Shown here in pieces: positions 48,247 to 60,521 of a stretch of 64,000 nucleotides of DNA. Location of the stretch: contig CAKJVC010000068.1 in assembly GCA_918026815.1 (NCBI GenBank), forward strand, positions 1,984,001-2,048,000, given 5' to 3'. The position numbers and the translations under genes are program-made. The notes beneath the pieces were generated by a model. It was not told the origin of the DNA and made no database searches. It saw nothing but the letters and a program-made list of their open reading frames with translations. Within the stretch, counting starts at the first letter, position 1. Every line of letters begins with the position of its first letter. Source of the DNA: Chalara sp. BL73 (Eukaryota; Ascomycota; Leotiomycetes; Helotiales).

Positions 48247-49249
48247 ATGTCTTTAAACAGTCAGCCTGCCACCACCCATTCAGAGCCACCCCACGAACAT
48301 CTCGCTGGTGATCCCAAATTTATCAACATCGGCCACAACCACAAGCTCTGTCTCTACACCCATGGCCCGCAATCTCCGCCTCCCCAACCCTCCGTCATCA
48401 TAATCCCCGGCCTCGGCTCTAGCATCACCTCCTGGGCAGCCGTCGTCCGCCTCCTCTCCCTATCCACCCGCGTCTACACCTACGATCGAACAGGCTACGG
48501 CGCAGAGCGATTCCTCCCTCACTCCGCCCACCTCCTCTCAAGCCGCCGACGAACTTGATCTCTTGCTCAGAGCAGCAGGCATCACCGGGCCGTTCATTCT
48601 CGTAGCGCATTCATGGGGCGGGGTGCTCGCAAGAGAGTTGCTGGCGAGAAGCCGGGGGAGCACGGATGTGGTGGGTGTGGTGTTTGTGGAGAGCAACCAG
48701 GAGCGCACGCTAGAAGTGCTAGACTGGAGGAGGCTGGCGTTCTCGAGCATTCTGCGGGGTGTAGATCGGGAGGAAGCCGTTGGGATTCGAGAATCTCGTA
48801 GGCTGACGGACAGAGAATGGGAGGCGTACGTAACGGCGGAAGCAACGGAGAGGCATCAGATGCAAACAGCTGCTGAGTTTGGACAATATGCTGAGAGCTT
48901 TCCAACACTGGCCTCAAAGCACCAACTGTCTTCGGACCCTCCATTTTTAGGTAACTCTCCAATATATGTCATCAAGGGAGACAATGGCATGGATTTTAAG
49001 AAACTCTACGCGGCGGGGATCGAGAAGGGAAATGGTACGGAGGCCGAGAGGAAGGAATTCGAGGACATGTTAAGGACGTGGAATGATAAAGATAGTGGGT
49101 TGCAGAGGGGGAATCTAGGATTAAGTGGGAGGGGGAGGTATGTAGAGATTCCAGGGAGTGGTCATCATGTCCAGTTGACCGCGCCAGAGGCTATTGTTGA
49201 GGGAGTGAGGTGGGCATTAGAGGAGGTGTGGAGCGATGTCAAATCTTGA
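48247..49249 (+). CDS. Alpha/beta-hydrolase fold protein, one apparent frameshift
   Basis: A soluble alpha/beta hydrolase of about 333 residues if corrected. The N-terminal frame (48247-48510) has the oxyanion-side motif IIIPGLGSSITSW and YDRTGYG. The C-terminal frame has the nucleophile elbow AHSWGG (near 48608), the acid-bearing region, and the catalytic His block GSGHHVQLTAPE. The two parts are in different frames. The switch falls between YDRTGYG and SDSSLTPPTSSQAADEL, at about 48500-48508, with no GT-AG intron that would spare the conserved residues. One extra base explains it. It may be a sequencing error or a young inactivating mutation; all catalytic residues are otherwise kept. The family is broad (haloperoxidase or epoxide-hydrolase-like), and no substrate is implied. 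Confidence 0.75.
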
Positions 49250-49569
49250 GCATTGCTTAGACGTCTCTTGGTGGAATGTAGGGGATAGGCAAATGAATTA
49301 TAGGCACGGTGTGTTGAAAGATATACTCAACCTTACTGTTAGTACCTATTGATTTGCGAAAAACGTACGTGTTTGCCAACACTTGCACAATTAAGTTTCC
49401 TATTAAGTTACATAATCATAGGCACGGATAACCTGTCAAACTGGAGTTTCCGGCCACCGCCATAGATAAGGCTTCAATATAGCTTCTGATTGGCAAGGAT
49501 GTGACAAGTGACTGGCATGAACAATTGGTTTTTGTCAGTGAAGCGCAGTTCTTACACCTGATAATTCCA
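49250..49569. other. Convergent intergenic, 320 nt
   Basis: Separates the 3' ends of two convergent genes; both terminators should be here. No specific signal recognised. Confidence 0.5.
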
Positions 49570-52196
49570 TCAAGAAACATCAGCAAAACCCAACTCCAGG
49601 TTCCCCACATCTGCAACATTAACCCCGCTGATTCTTAAAAGCGCACCATCCGACTTATCCCCGATCCAGCTTAATTGCAGACCCAAGCTCTCCCCTGGCC
49701 AAAGCGTGACATAGTTATCATCCCAATATGCTGGCAAAATATCCTCCCCTTTTCGATTCGTGAGCTCTAGACGTGTGAAGAATGCGGGGACGTCTGCTTT
49801 ATTCTTCAACTCTACAGATGTCTTAAACTTCCCGGGCGACGAGACGAGAACGTCGCTTGCGACGACGCTTAAGTTTGTAGGTGGAAGAGAAAAGAGTGCT
49901 GTGTAGTTGGCGTATGAAGCAACTGGCGTATAGTACCAAGTGCTATCGTCCCAATCTAGCTTGTCGAGCGTTGGTGCTAGCCAATATACATTTCTACTCA
50001 GCATGTCTCCCTTCTCATCCTTTAACACAAGCCTCAGGAAAGCTGGCTCTCCAATCGTTGTCGCCTCTCGCAAACTCGCGACATACTTCGACCTAATCGG
50101 TTCCGTGCTAGTTGTCACTGTTTGACTCGCCAACGATTTTCCATCTAAACTGATCAAATCTATGTCCACCACTCTGGTAGCATGTTTCTCAAGTGTATGG
50201 TTGATGATCCATATATCGCCATTCTTGCTGCCATATTCGAACGCGACATGTTCACTTCTTGATCCTGTTTTAGCGCCATAGTAGCTACCCGCTCCTTTCA
50301 AGTAATAGTCAAAAAGATTCCAGTGCAAGCTCGGCCATGCATTATTCAGCATCCAATAGATTAGCCCACTTGCAGGCCGTTCTGCACTTTGTCGTATTGA
50401 GTAAGCCTCATATTGCGAGCGTGTTGCCTCGTAATCTGAGATTTGCGCCTTCAGCAGATAATCTTTTAACGAACCCGGACTCCCATAGCGAGTGTAAAGG
50501 GCTTTATTGTATATTGAGCGGTCATAAAATTGGGAGACAGACGTTGACATATGATAATGGCCTTTATTTGGCGCGGTCCATAGGTCGTTAATCTCCGAGG
50601 AAGTGAGGAATTTTGTAAGGGAAGAAAGTTCTGGGGTGCCGACGCCGGCACCTAACTCGGATCCAAAACCGAAGGCTGCTCCTAATTGATCACCATACCA
50701 ATAGTTGGGAGGTACCCAATCATATGGTCCATTCATTTTCATACCACTCGGACCCAACTCCTGCGGCCATCCTCTCATGGCTGCTGATGCTATGATCGGA
50801 ACATCCCAATCTACGTCCCTCAATTCCTTTAGATACTCTTTCGTGGCCCGCTCATCTGGCCAGTAATCGCTGCCTACTAGAAACGCCAACATACTTGGGT
50901 GGCCCTGCATCAAAGCTCCTTCATGTCTCATTTGCATCCTCGCTGTTACGTAATCATCCTCGGTCCACTTCTCACCAGCAGCATCGTTGTTGTAAGTCCA
51001 GCCCTCCCACTTGTCGCAACATTCCCAACCAGCCATGACCATGATACCCATACGATCAGCCAGGTTGTAGAGGCTTGGATGTTCTTGCTTCCCTTCAAGA
51101 CGGACGGTGTTAAGTCCTATGTCGTGCATGAGAGAAAACTGCTTTTCTAACTTTGAAGTAGAGAAGCGGAGAAACATATCGGCGGAATAGCCAGCACCAC
51201 GAACGTGAAAAGTGTGTCCATTGATGGAAAAAGAGGTGTCATTATTCGCGTTCAAATAGGATACTACGTGGCGAATACCAAAGGTTCGTGGTTCCGCACG
51301 GTCTGAGAGAGCTCCAGAAAACCCAGCATAGGTGGACAGGTTTAGGGTATAGAGTGGTTGTGATCCCCATTGTTTCGGCCACCAAATGTCAGGATCTTTA
51401 ATGGTTACTACCAGGCTGATAGTTTTTGACTCTCGGGGCTTAAGTTATATCCTCTTGAAACTGGTATGACGCTGCCGTTTGGCTTCTTAATCGTTCCTTC
51501 AACGCGGCCCGAAATACTTGCCAGCTTGTTATTGCTTACCACGATGTTAATCGTAATTTTCACTGGCCCAGAATGAGGTTCTCCCCTGCACATGGAAATT
51601 CACAAGTCAGTTTCATGTCTTTCGTGATTGACGAATGAAGCATCATTAGTGCTTCACGTAAAGGAACATTCTCAGTACTGCAGCATTCTCGAATGCTTGA
51701 CTAAGGCCTCAGAGCTAGCGCCTTCGCTCTAATAAATTTTTGGAGTGAACTCAAAATTTCCTAAATAGGTAGAAAAGATCTCCCAACGGGAAGTTTTCAT
51801 GAGAAATCTCACTCACTTATAGTCTGTCACAACCCTCGGCTTCGAAAGAGACACCGCCCCGGTTCTCGTGATTGTGACCTCCCTCCAAACACCAGTCCCA
51901 TTATCCGGGGGATAGGGATTCCAATCCACGAACCCAAGGGCGAAATCCCTCAGGTAGTTAGTAGGATACGCCTTTATTAAAATCGCATTCTTGCCATCAT
52001 TCACAAGAGAGGTGATATCGAGCTTCCGACCTCCATAAGCGCCTTTGAGGATCTTCTCTGAGACTAAGAGATGGCCGTTGACAGACGTCTGCTTTAGATG
52101 AGAGATGGTAGAAACAAATGCTGGGCTGGACGCGGTGACAGGAAAATTTCTTCGGTATAGCAGGTTATAAGTGTCTATGCCGGGTTCCTGCCGCAA
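49570..52196 (-). CDS. GH2 exo-beta-D-glucosaminidase (chitosan-degrading), one apparent frameshift, N-terminus unresolved
   Basis: A glycoside hydrolase family 2 enzyme that releases glucosamine from chitosan ends, normally secreted. Coding parts on the minus strand are about 52196-51817, then after a 231-nt intron (51586-51816) 51585 down to 49570. The jelly-roll and Ig-like regions are recognisable (GFVDWNPYPPDNGTGVW), then the barrel: VRGAGYSADMFLR, GWECCDKWEGW, FLVGSDYWPDE and FGFGSELGAG, with the last two probably holding the catalytic carboxylates as in CsxA-type enzymes, and LIYWMLNNAWPSLHWNLFDYY. Around 51440 one base seems missing (TTAAG where TTAAAG would join VSRGYN to KPRESKTISLVV). 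The N-terminal exon(s), including any signal peptide, could not be joined upstream of 52196. This is either a sequencing error plus an undetected exon, or an early pseudogene. Confidence 0.78.
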
Positions 52197-52732
52197 ACGG
52201 CGAGCCCCTCATTTACACGAGCATGTTGTATGAGTAGGAGGATGAGCCGGTTGTGGATGGTGAGACAAGCTACCATGATGGGTCGCCTTCCAGTCATCTT
52301 CTAGTCACCTTTAGCAAGATGCTCAGCAGCTTAATAGAGCCAGGCCTCGTAGTTGCGGATGATACGGTGCCAGAATAGTAGGGCACTACTTTATGTGAAA
52401 TAGTTTCTGTTGCAAGTGCGTATATGGACGGGTCTCCGCAAAATTACGATGACTAGCTGTCTAAGGGAAAGGAAATCGATACAGTATATATGGGGCTCCA
52501 ATTGAGGTCAAGAGTGGAATGAGGTCTACTACGATCCGGCAGCATTTCTCAATCAGGTAGTACGGCGTCGGCCATGGCATTTTCATTAAAAACACAAATA
52601 CTAAACTTCTTTAAAATAATTGACATAATTTGAATTATCATTTTCGTGTTAGCTTTTGTGTTTTGACCGTAGCCCGATCCTAATTTCCAGGGTTTACATT
52701 ATTTGGACCATCGGCTAAGTCTCAGCACTATC
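52197..52732. other. Region upstream of GH2 gene, possible undetected first exon
   Basis: The missing N-terminal exon of the GH2 enzyme should lie in or near 52200-52350. A hydrophobic reading occurs on the minus strand (about 52210-52300) but does not join in frame. Otherwise nothing seen. Confidence 0.4.
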
Positions 52733-54840
52733 TCATGACTCCAGAGGAAACGGGCAAAACTTCATTGTAACCATACAGATGAACTTAATGATGGCGTGAT
52801 TATAGGAGCTTAGGGTTAAAGCTCCTTTAATGCCCACGTTTTTCAGATCCCTCTTTTTACAGGAGTATAGTTTACCTTGAGGGAGGAGCCCTCCAAAGGC
52901 CGAGCAACCTCGCATCTTGAGTAAAATCCCTTCATTTGAGGGCGCGAACGCCCAATCAAAGTTCCATGCCAATTTCGTAAGTGTAATTCTATTGTGGAGT
53001 TAGTTATTTCAAGTTCTTTCTGTGCATATGCAAGGGTGTCATGCTTTAGGCAATCGAGTTCTTGGGAATGGATTTCATACCGAAGCTCAAGATAGGCCAA
53101 GTACTGTCCAATGCACCACCTTGGGCCGAGTGAAAATGGCTTCGAGGCTTCTTTAAAATCTGCTGCAAACCTCGTATCGTAGTCAGGATGGTCAGTAGGC
53201 AACCATCGCTCTGGATGGAATTCGTGTGGGAGGAAAAAGTAGCGAGAGTCCCTGGATGTTGCATGTGCTGCCGTTGCTATGATTGACTATATTTTGACGA
53301 AGTGAGCCATGTTTCAATCGACAGAAGGAGATGGAGATATAAATATTGTAGCGTACCCCTTTCGGAACCCAATGGCCATCAATCTCGGCACCAGGGCACA
53401 CCCTAGGAAGTCCAAATGGGGCCGGTGGGAAAATCCTCAATCCTTCTTCAATCACCGCGTTCAAGTAAACGAGTCTTTTTACATTCTCTCCATCAATTTC
53501 AGAATCATTTTGAAAAGTCTGCCTGACTTCATTCTGCAATTTCTCTAACATGGAGGGGTTTTTGAGTAAGTAATATGTGGTGGCGGATAGAAAGGTGGAA
53601 CTCGTTTCCGAGCCGGCAGCTACAAGAGTAGAGCCTTGAGCAGCTAGAAATTCGACGGAGGTGTTGTGTTGTTTGTCACCCAGAAGGTGAGCAAATAAGT
53701 CAACGTGACCAACATCCTTGTTGTTATTATTGAGCCGCTTGGTAGCCATTCCTCTCGCCATGGAGATATACTGCGCTCGTGATCGCTTGCTCTTCTCGTT
53801 CACAAGTAGTTTCGTTAGGAGGGACACAAATATTGGGTGCTGTCGCCTCATGATGTATCCCAGCGCAACCTGGAAACCTGAATTTGAGAGAACGTCCACC
53901 CAAACATGACCTTTGCCTGGATTTTGACAGTTAATCATTGTCTATACTTCTCGTTTTGTGTGAAAACGAATGGCTGGTGGAACAAACCTTGTTCGACGAC
54001 TTTCAGAGACTCCCCAAATGACAGATCCATGATAATATCGAATGCCGTCCAAAGAAACCACTTGCTCATGTTCATCCCTTCAGTGTTCGTTCCGTGAATA
54101 CGGATTTGTTCCACAAGTTGATCCACATAGCGTATTACTATTGGAGTCTGGGATTTGAGTACGGGGGCACTGAAGCCATTGGAAAGCACCTTGCGAACCA
54201 TTTGGTGTTTTTCGGGATCGGTTTCCATGCCTATTGAGGGTCCCATGTCACTTTGGCGATAGAATGTCTTGAATTTAGGGAACTGGCGATCCGAATTAAT
54301 GTCAAAGTTTGAATAGATATCTTTAATAGAATATATTAGAAGCAAAGAATTCAAAGGTAAGACATCTCCTTTTACCTTTCAAAGATTTGACCCCAGAGAA
54401 GCTAAGATCATTCGGGGCAATGCGCACAACATCTCCTATCCAAATTGCCTCAGTAATCAGATGTTCAAGTCAAATTCTGGACTTACCGTATCTTGCATGG
54501 GCCCGCTCTATTTCGTGAGGCCAGAGTCCACTGATCCTATGTATCTTTTCAGAATCATGAAAGCATTGTCTGGGAATGCTTTTGGCACAAAATTGGTGTT
54601 CGGGGCTCATACCATCGTGAACAAAGCCAGAAATCAGAGATTGCGGCCACCTTAGGGCCCGGGAACTTGGACAGTGGATGGAAGTAAAGCCTATAGATGA
54701 CCAAGACAAAAATATAGACTGGAATCTAAAAGAACGTCAATGCTGTTCCATGTCGTTAACTTATGTGGAGAGAAGCATACGAAGCTGGGCAGCGAAGCCG
54801 CCCACACCCATAACGGGACCTGTGATTCTATTTGCAACAT
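52733..54840 (-). CDS. Cytochrome P450 (CYP65/trichothecene-hydroxylase-like), cluster oxidase
   Basis: A membrane-bound haem monooxygenase of about 545 residues in eight exons: 54840-54781, 54725-54613, 54536-54487, 54435-54376, 54320-53988, 53916-53357, 53286-53081 and 52988-52733; phases agree throughout. An N-terminal anchor ([14 protein letters not shown]) precedes the proline hinge [20 protein letters not shown] is restored by splicing. The I-helix is AAGSETSST, the K-helix EEGLRIFPP, then FHPERWLP and the haem loop [11 protein letters not shown]. This set is typical of the large fungal CYP65-like clan acting in secondary metabolism. The expected C-terminal segment ([12 protein letters not shown]) sits in the neighbouring frame and would end at 52843, so a one-base shift near 52930 is possible. 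It is divergent from the UstYa-like gene at 55678, which suggests co-regulation. Confidence 0.85.
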
Positions 54841-55677
54841 TGTGTAGCTCTAATCAAAACTAGAATGGTATTCTGGAATAGCAGGATAAGTGCCTGGTCT
54901 ATAAAGTGATTTTGAGTATGCGGAATTGGTGATTCTGGCATGAAAAGATGCAGCTGTTTTCATACACTGTTTCTTCAAACGCTTGTATGAGAGGTCGCTT
55001 CTCATACATCTGGGTTGTATGCAAAACCCACGTAATAATCCCGCTTTCGTACTTTTGATATTACGCATGTATTGACCATAACATCACTTAAAGCGGCAAG
55101 AAAGACATACTAGAACATACTTTGAGTTTATTCTGCCAAGGAGGAGGGTTTCATATGAAATGCATTCCCCTCATTGTAACCTCCGGAGAACCTTGTTTAG
55201 AAGAGCGAAGTATGCCAAGAATTTACTAAAATAAAGTTCGAATATTACGACCGCAAAACTAAACAAAACTTTATATTCCACAATAGCGATTTTTATGAAG
55301 GCAGGTTAAGGCATGTGTAGGATCTTCGGGATTGTACATTATATTTTCCGGCGAACTTCAAGTGTCTTATTACATTTTGAGTCTATTAGCTTCGGCGAGG
55401 TCATGAGTTTTACCATGCTATGATAAGGACACTTCCATGATGCAAGCAGTGAAAATTTATATGATTATCAATAATTCAGGTACCGACATAGACTCGCGAG
55501 TCATGCTTACATGCTGCTAAGCTCACCGATATTTTCAATGATAGTTGTAGTGACATACAGTTTTCAGTCCATAGCAACCCAAATTCTGAATGACCTTGTG
55601 TGCGTGCTTATTGAATACGGGACTGAGGTTTCGAAAACTACAGGATACGCTCTTCAGGTTCTTACACAATATCAGCA
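54841..55677. promoter_or_regulatory. Divergent promoter region, P450 and UstYa-like gene
   Basis: 837 bases between two start codons pointing away from each other; likely a shared control region of the putative cluster. No operator motif identified. Confidence 0.4.
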
Positions 55678-56640
55678 ATGTTTTTCAAAAAGGGATCCTT
55701 TTCAAAAACTTCAATGACACAGAAGAGCCGATATGAAACTTGTAACGGTAGCGACTCCGGAAATGAGAGCATGATAAACGGCGAGATACCGGTATGGAAG
55801 ACTACATCCAGCACGAGGTCAATTACCTTCTTCTCATGGATCATCATCGCTGCGAACGTTATCCTCTTTGTTTTCTCGGGCACTTCACTTTTACATGTCT
55901 ATCGGAAGGAAGCAACAATCCAAATCAACACCGATTTGAAGAAGATGTCATCTCATTGTAAGCACTTACCCAACTTCTGCTCTGATGCGATGTTAAAACA
56001 ATGCCAAGCTCCTCTATTAGATGCCTTTGAATTCCCGATGACAATGAAGATGAGTTTTGCTCAATATGGAGATGGTGGCCCGACTATCTGGCGAGCTCCA
56101 CCAAGCCCTGAAGTTGATGAAGCATGGGATCGAATGATTGCCGAAGAACTCTGGCCGGTATCACAATCCGACATCAAGAAAATGTGGAAAGATCATGAAG
56201 TGGTAGCCAAACTACCATCCGAGTATGGCGACGATGCATATGTCGCCAAAGCAGCAGTGTTTCACAACATTCACTGTCTCAACAGTCTCCGCAAAGCCAT
56301 ACACAAGGACTACTACTATCCGGATGGAGACCCCGATGCACTGTACCAACTCCACACTACCCATTGCGTCCAAGTTCTCTTGGAGAATTTAATGTGCAAG
56401 CCAAACGGAGCGATATACTTATATCGCTGGATGGAGGAATTTCCAGTGCCTGTTCCGGACACGAACATCTGGAATCAGTGCTGGGACTTTGAGTCAGTAT
56501 TGGAGCAGTATCAAGCGTTGGCAATCTCAAACATCACAGAGAATGACATTACAAAGCCGCCACATGGGCCCTTCGCCCCGGCACCATTGGTCGTTGTGGA
56601 GACTCTCGAAAATGCAACTGATACGGCCAAGTCCACGTAA
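55678..56640 (+). CDS. UstYa-like (DUF3328) oxidase, single exon
   Basis: 320 residues, no intron. A cytosolic N-terminus is followed by one membrane helix (ITFFSWIIIAANVILFVFSG, about residues 49-68), then a lumenal domain. It holds the two family motifs: FHNIHCLNSLR (His-x2-His-Cys) and HTTHCVQVLLENLMC (second His-x2-His-Cys). The usual preceding element is also present: WRAPPSPEVDEAWDRMI. UstYa-family proteins, known from ustiloxin and cyclochlorotine pathways, catalyse oxidative cyclisation, hydroxylation or chlorination, probably via metal bound at these histidines. The tail has an unusual Pro/Ala segment (KPPHGPFAPAPL). The start could also be Met13, but the ATG at 55678 is first. It lies in a cluster with two P450s and a prenyl synthase, so oxidation of a terpenoid is inferred. 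Confidence 0.87.
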   Translation: MFFKKGSFSKTSMTQKSRYETCNGSDSGNESMINGEIPVWKTTSSTRSITFFSWIIIAANVILFVFSGTSLLHVYRKEATIQINTDLKKMSSHCKHLPNFCSDAMLKQCQAPLLDAFEFPMTMKMSFAQYGDGGPTIWRAPPSPEVDEAWDRMIAEELWPVSQSDIKKMWKDHEVVAKLPSEYGDDAYVAKAAVFHNIHCLNSLRKAIHKDYYYPDGDPDALYQLHTTHCVQVLLENLMCKPNGAIYLYRWMEEFPVPVPDTNIWNQCWDFESVLEQYQALAISNITENDITKPPHGPFAPAPLVVVETLENATDTAKST

Positions 56641-57541
56641 TGACGGGAAGTTCGGGGTCGTATGAGATGGAGGTTTGGGCGGGTATTTAAGATTTCTTAT
56701 TTCGCTAAGTACAGAACATTCCAGATTGTCTGTTGGGCGAGCGTGTGTTGCTTAAATATATATTAAAACCGAATTAGTATTGTAGTTTCTTACATGGCTT
56801 GTCTCTGTACCATTCCCGTGACAAGTTCCAGATAATTAGTAACTGTCGGAATGCCTACCACGTAGCAAAAGGCGTAGTAGCTGTGACTGCGCTCTTGCTG
56901 GAGTGGTTCTGGTATTCGTTGATTGATTGTTCTAAGCTACGGCCTATTTCTAGGTAGATATATAGGTGGTAGAAGACCCACAGTCCCCGTGATCCGATGG
57001 AACGCGTGAAACTATGTACATGCATTCCAACAGTAACAAATTAGCGTATATACTTTATCAAATATAGATACAATATTCTATTCTTCTTTCATTGAGAATC
57101 ATCTTCCATTCCATTAATATTGCATTGTATATAGTCTTTGGATCGCATACCCTGTCGCTCCGGCTGTATTTTTTTCTTTATCTTAGTTAGGAAGAGCCAG
57201 GCAGCGTTACTATTTGATTGTCAAATTTGCTACAACCTTTGTCTCACGCAGAGTCAGAAGTCATCCTAAGCTAAAACACGTGAATAACCTACACAAGAAG
57301 AGGAGGAGGAAGTGGAATTTCAAATTTGAAGCCAAAGTTATCACATACTACTTGCTGACTCCTAATCTATTCTAATATCTGATGGCTGGGCAAGCCACAA
57401 TAGAATAACCTCGTTAATGTATTCTACCTGACTCTTCGTACATACCGCCCAGTTGTAACGAAGATAACTAAGCTGAATGTCCCAGATCAACACCGCCTTT
57501 CAATTCTTAACTAATTATTCACCCATCTGACCCTCGTAGCC
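56641..57541. other. Convergent intergenic between the two UstYa-like genes
   Basis: Holds the 3' ends of two convergent genes; no further gene seen. AT-rich around 57000-57200. Confidence 0.5.
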
Positions 57542-58602
57542 TTAATAATCCGCAAAATATGGGCCCCTCACACATGTCCCTCTGGGATATGTCCCTTTAG
57601 GATATTTCCCCGTTGCCCCCGGCTGAGAGAAATCAAGATTGTGGCAACTTGCCAATGGCCTTGCCAGATCGTCAATCCTCTCATAATTGCGGCAAGTATG
57701 CGGCTCATCTTGAAGCACTAACCTCCTTGTGCCTTGGTCCCAGTCATACCGCATTGGCGTCATGTCAGCGTAGCACATTATCACTTGACGTAAGTAATTA
57801 ATGCAGTGATCTGACGCTTGTTAGACATGCCCTGGAGTCACTATACTGAGATTGCTGTTTCAGGAAGCAACCTACCGAGGTGGTATTGAATAGGAGGGCC
57901 AGGCGGACCGTCATAAGTGTCCCAATGAACGGCCTCTCTTAGAAAATTAAGGCAGTGTAACTGGTGCCACATTGAGACCCTTTAACAATAAGTAACTGCT
58001 CAAGATATATGAGGTTAGTTGACATACCCAGAGAACCAATACCCTGTGTCTTCCCACTTCCATGTCGTGTTCCATAACTCAGGTCCAGCTTCCTCATCTG
58101 TCAAGTCAAGATTTGCGGCTAAGGATAATATGAGACTTGTCTTGGTACTCCCTTGGAAGCCAGTAGCTTACAGTGAAGAAGCCTGTTCCAGGCATGGTCA
58201 ATTTCTGGTGTTCGTGGCCCTACAAATTCACGCTGCATGCCTTCCTCTTTGCTCGTCAGGAAATGAAAAGTTTTTGTTTCAAGTTTAATCGCTGGAAACA
58301 TATAGCCTGACCATTCGTTAGATCTCCCTCTGAGCCATTAGAATAATACACTTCTCACTTAACTCTGTCTTAAATCCGTGTTCAAAGGAGCTAACCTCAA
58401 CATTTGGGTGGTGTATGAAGAAGCCCAAACATATGAGGCCGAGAATAGCAGTCAAAATACTGTGTAGAGCTGTGAGATACGTATTACATGGTGTCCTTTG
58501 TCTTCTTGGAATGGAATCTGAATGGATAAAAGGCTCGTCTTCTGAACGCCGCAGGTACGTATCCCTTTTGGAGGATTCCATTACTTTGTAGGAACTAAAC
58601 AT
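57542..58602 (-). CDS. UstYa-like (DUF3328) oxidase, five exons
   Basis: 275 residues in five exons on the minus strand: 58602-58359, 58291-58172, 58118-58028, 57979-57876 and 57810-57542; the summed length is in frame. An N-terminal tail is followed by a membrane helix (LHSILTAILGLICLGFFI), then the FVGPRTPEIDHAWNRLL element typical of the family. The first catalytic motif is MWHQLHCLNFLR. The second, DHCINYLRQ, is completed by the last splice. The CxADxTPxxYDW and HTCRNY landmarks follow (MCYADMTPMRYDW). The gene is only recognisable after splicing. It differs from the intronless paralogue at 55678 in gene structure and sequence, so the two probably do different steps, or work as a pair as described for UstYa/UstYb. 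The tail is Pro/Gly-rich (GTYPRGTCVRGPY). Confidence 0.86.
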
Positions 58603-60521
58603 TTTCAAAGGAAACTTTGAATGATGGTAGCTCAGTAACCAAAACTTGAACAACCAGTATATGTAGCCTAAGTTGCTGTTGGAGGTAGGAAGAGCCTTTA
58701 ACCTTGGTATACTCTAAAAAGTACTCGTACGTCTTTCGTCCACACTGTACGGCCCAGAAAAAGCCTTACTTGCACAAATACGAAGAATTCGTGCTCACGC
58801 ACTTTACTACGAGTCCTGGAAAGCTCACACCCAAAAGTTTATTTCGATATAGTCAATAAAACATGACCTCTAGAACCCGCTTATTAGGGTTATAACTAGG
58901 TGAGAACCTAAAGTTGACAACACACCCCGCTGATAAGGTCATCCAGGTATCTACGGGGTTGACTGGGATGACACAGACCTACTAGGGAGTGATCAATATA
59001 TAGAAAATGGAAAGTTACGGCGAGTCATTTGTGCTTCTTGGTCTAAACTATAAACCTCCCTATAAAATATTACAGTAAGTGACGCCTATGCATGCCAATG
59101 CGTGGGGGTAGTATAATGCTGCAATATCTTTTGAATTCCAGAGTACCATAGCGGTCGCTGCGACTCTCCATGGCATAAATATGCGCCTGGGGGCATTTAA
59201 AAGTTATTCCAAGTAGATTTCTCCGACGCAATCTCATAGTACCTGCAAAGAATGGGGTTTAATGACTCGTATAGATGGACTTCAGGCATGCATGCGAGGA
59301 ACAACCTGAAATAGGCCGGGAACGTTAGCATAAAAAAGTTGAAGATAATTCAAGAAAAAAGCAAAATGATTAAGTTTTTCAATCACTACACGATCCGAGC
59401 CTTTATAGTGTTAAATATTTCATTAATGTGAGTCGAATGTTATGAGAATAATGGTTCTATACTCTGCTGCTACCCTCCCCCAACCCTCTGAATAAAGAGT
59501 AAAACTGAATCTTTGTGGATATTGCCAAGTATTTCCCCCCCTCAAGTTCTAAGCCATTCAAATAGGCATTTTATGATTTGCCACTTATTAAAGGCTCAAC
59601 TCAACTCCTCTGCTCCATTTCGCCGGCTCGTGTGAACGAGAAAAGTGGATTTTGAGATAGCCTTGCAAGGGTACTTCAAGGATTTATACTTTTTTATTCA
59701 GAGAGAACCGCTTCCCCCCTGTTGGCTCCACAAAGACCCAGCTTTACTTCAACCCCCTTGTCAGATACCGTTCCGGTCCATGTTTTAATGTTCACCAGAG
59801 GAGCCGTAAAACGGATCGAGGCACCTGCTTTGTAACCGAACATGGCGGTGTGGGCTAGAAAGCGGCACATCTGCCGGACTTTTCGGATACACGGAATTAC
59901 AGCAGTTATGTTTTCTAATAGCGCTAGCAAAAGGCTTTAAGTACGTGTGTAATGCTGCTTATTTAGCCTATTACTTAACTTAGTTTAGGTAAGTATACTA
60001 ATAAGGTTATTTTGCTAGTGCTATTCAAAATCTTAATCGCTTTACCTCCGTAGACAGCAAAAAAGATAGTAAAGTGAGTGTTTTTTCTACTATGAAGAAT
60101 TCTTATAATTCAAAAATCTGTGCGGATAAACGGTTTGAGTTTAGTTTTTAGAGTTGTACTTGGAATACAGCTCAAAGTCTCCGCCAATACGCAGCTGCTG
60201 CTCTAGCAAGTAACGCATGTGAGAGAGCAATGGAGAAAGTGTTATCTCCGTGAGAGTCACTTTGGTTTCTAATTAGATTATCGAATCCAATTTATCCACT
60301 CACTTGTAAATCCCCTTCATAGGTTTCAAATATACTGGCAGCATTGGAATATCCTGACCACTCCAAGACGAAGAGAACAATGGTTCTTCAAATGTGGTCT
60401 TTTTCGAGTGTGGAACCTTCGGTGCCTTTGTTGATAGCCATTTTGTTGGTAAGATCATACCTATGGAAGAGAGAAATGAGACCACGAGGGTGCTAATATT
60501 TCCAAGTTTCTTGGAGCATTA
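58603..60521. other. Divergent intergenic (1.9 kb) inside the putative cluster
   Basis: No supported gene. A minus-strand open frame at 59694-59930 (VSDKGVEVKLGLCGANRGE) is unrecognised and lacks an ATG. The large size leaves room for promoters of the flanking genes; the P450 at 60522 may have an undetected first exon here. Confidence 0.45.

Noticed and set aside
48594..48962. Minus-strand ORF opposite the alpha/beta hydrolase
   Set aside because: Shadow of the GC-rich hydrolase coding frame; the plus strand carries the catalytic motifs.
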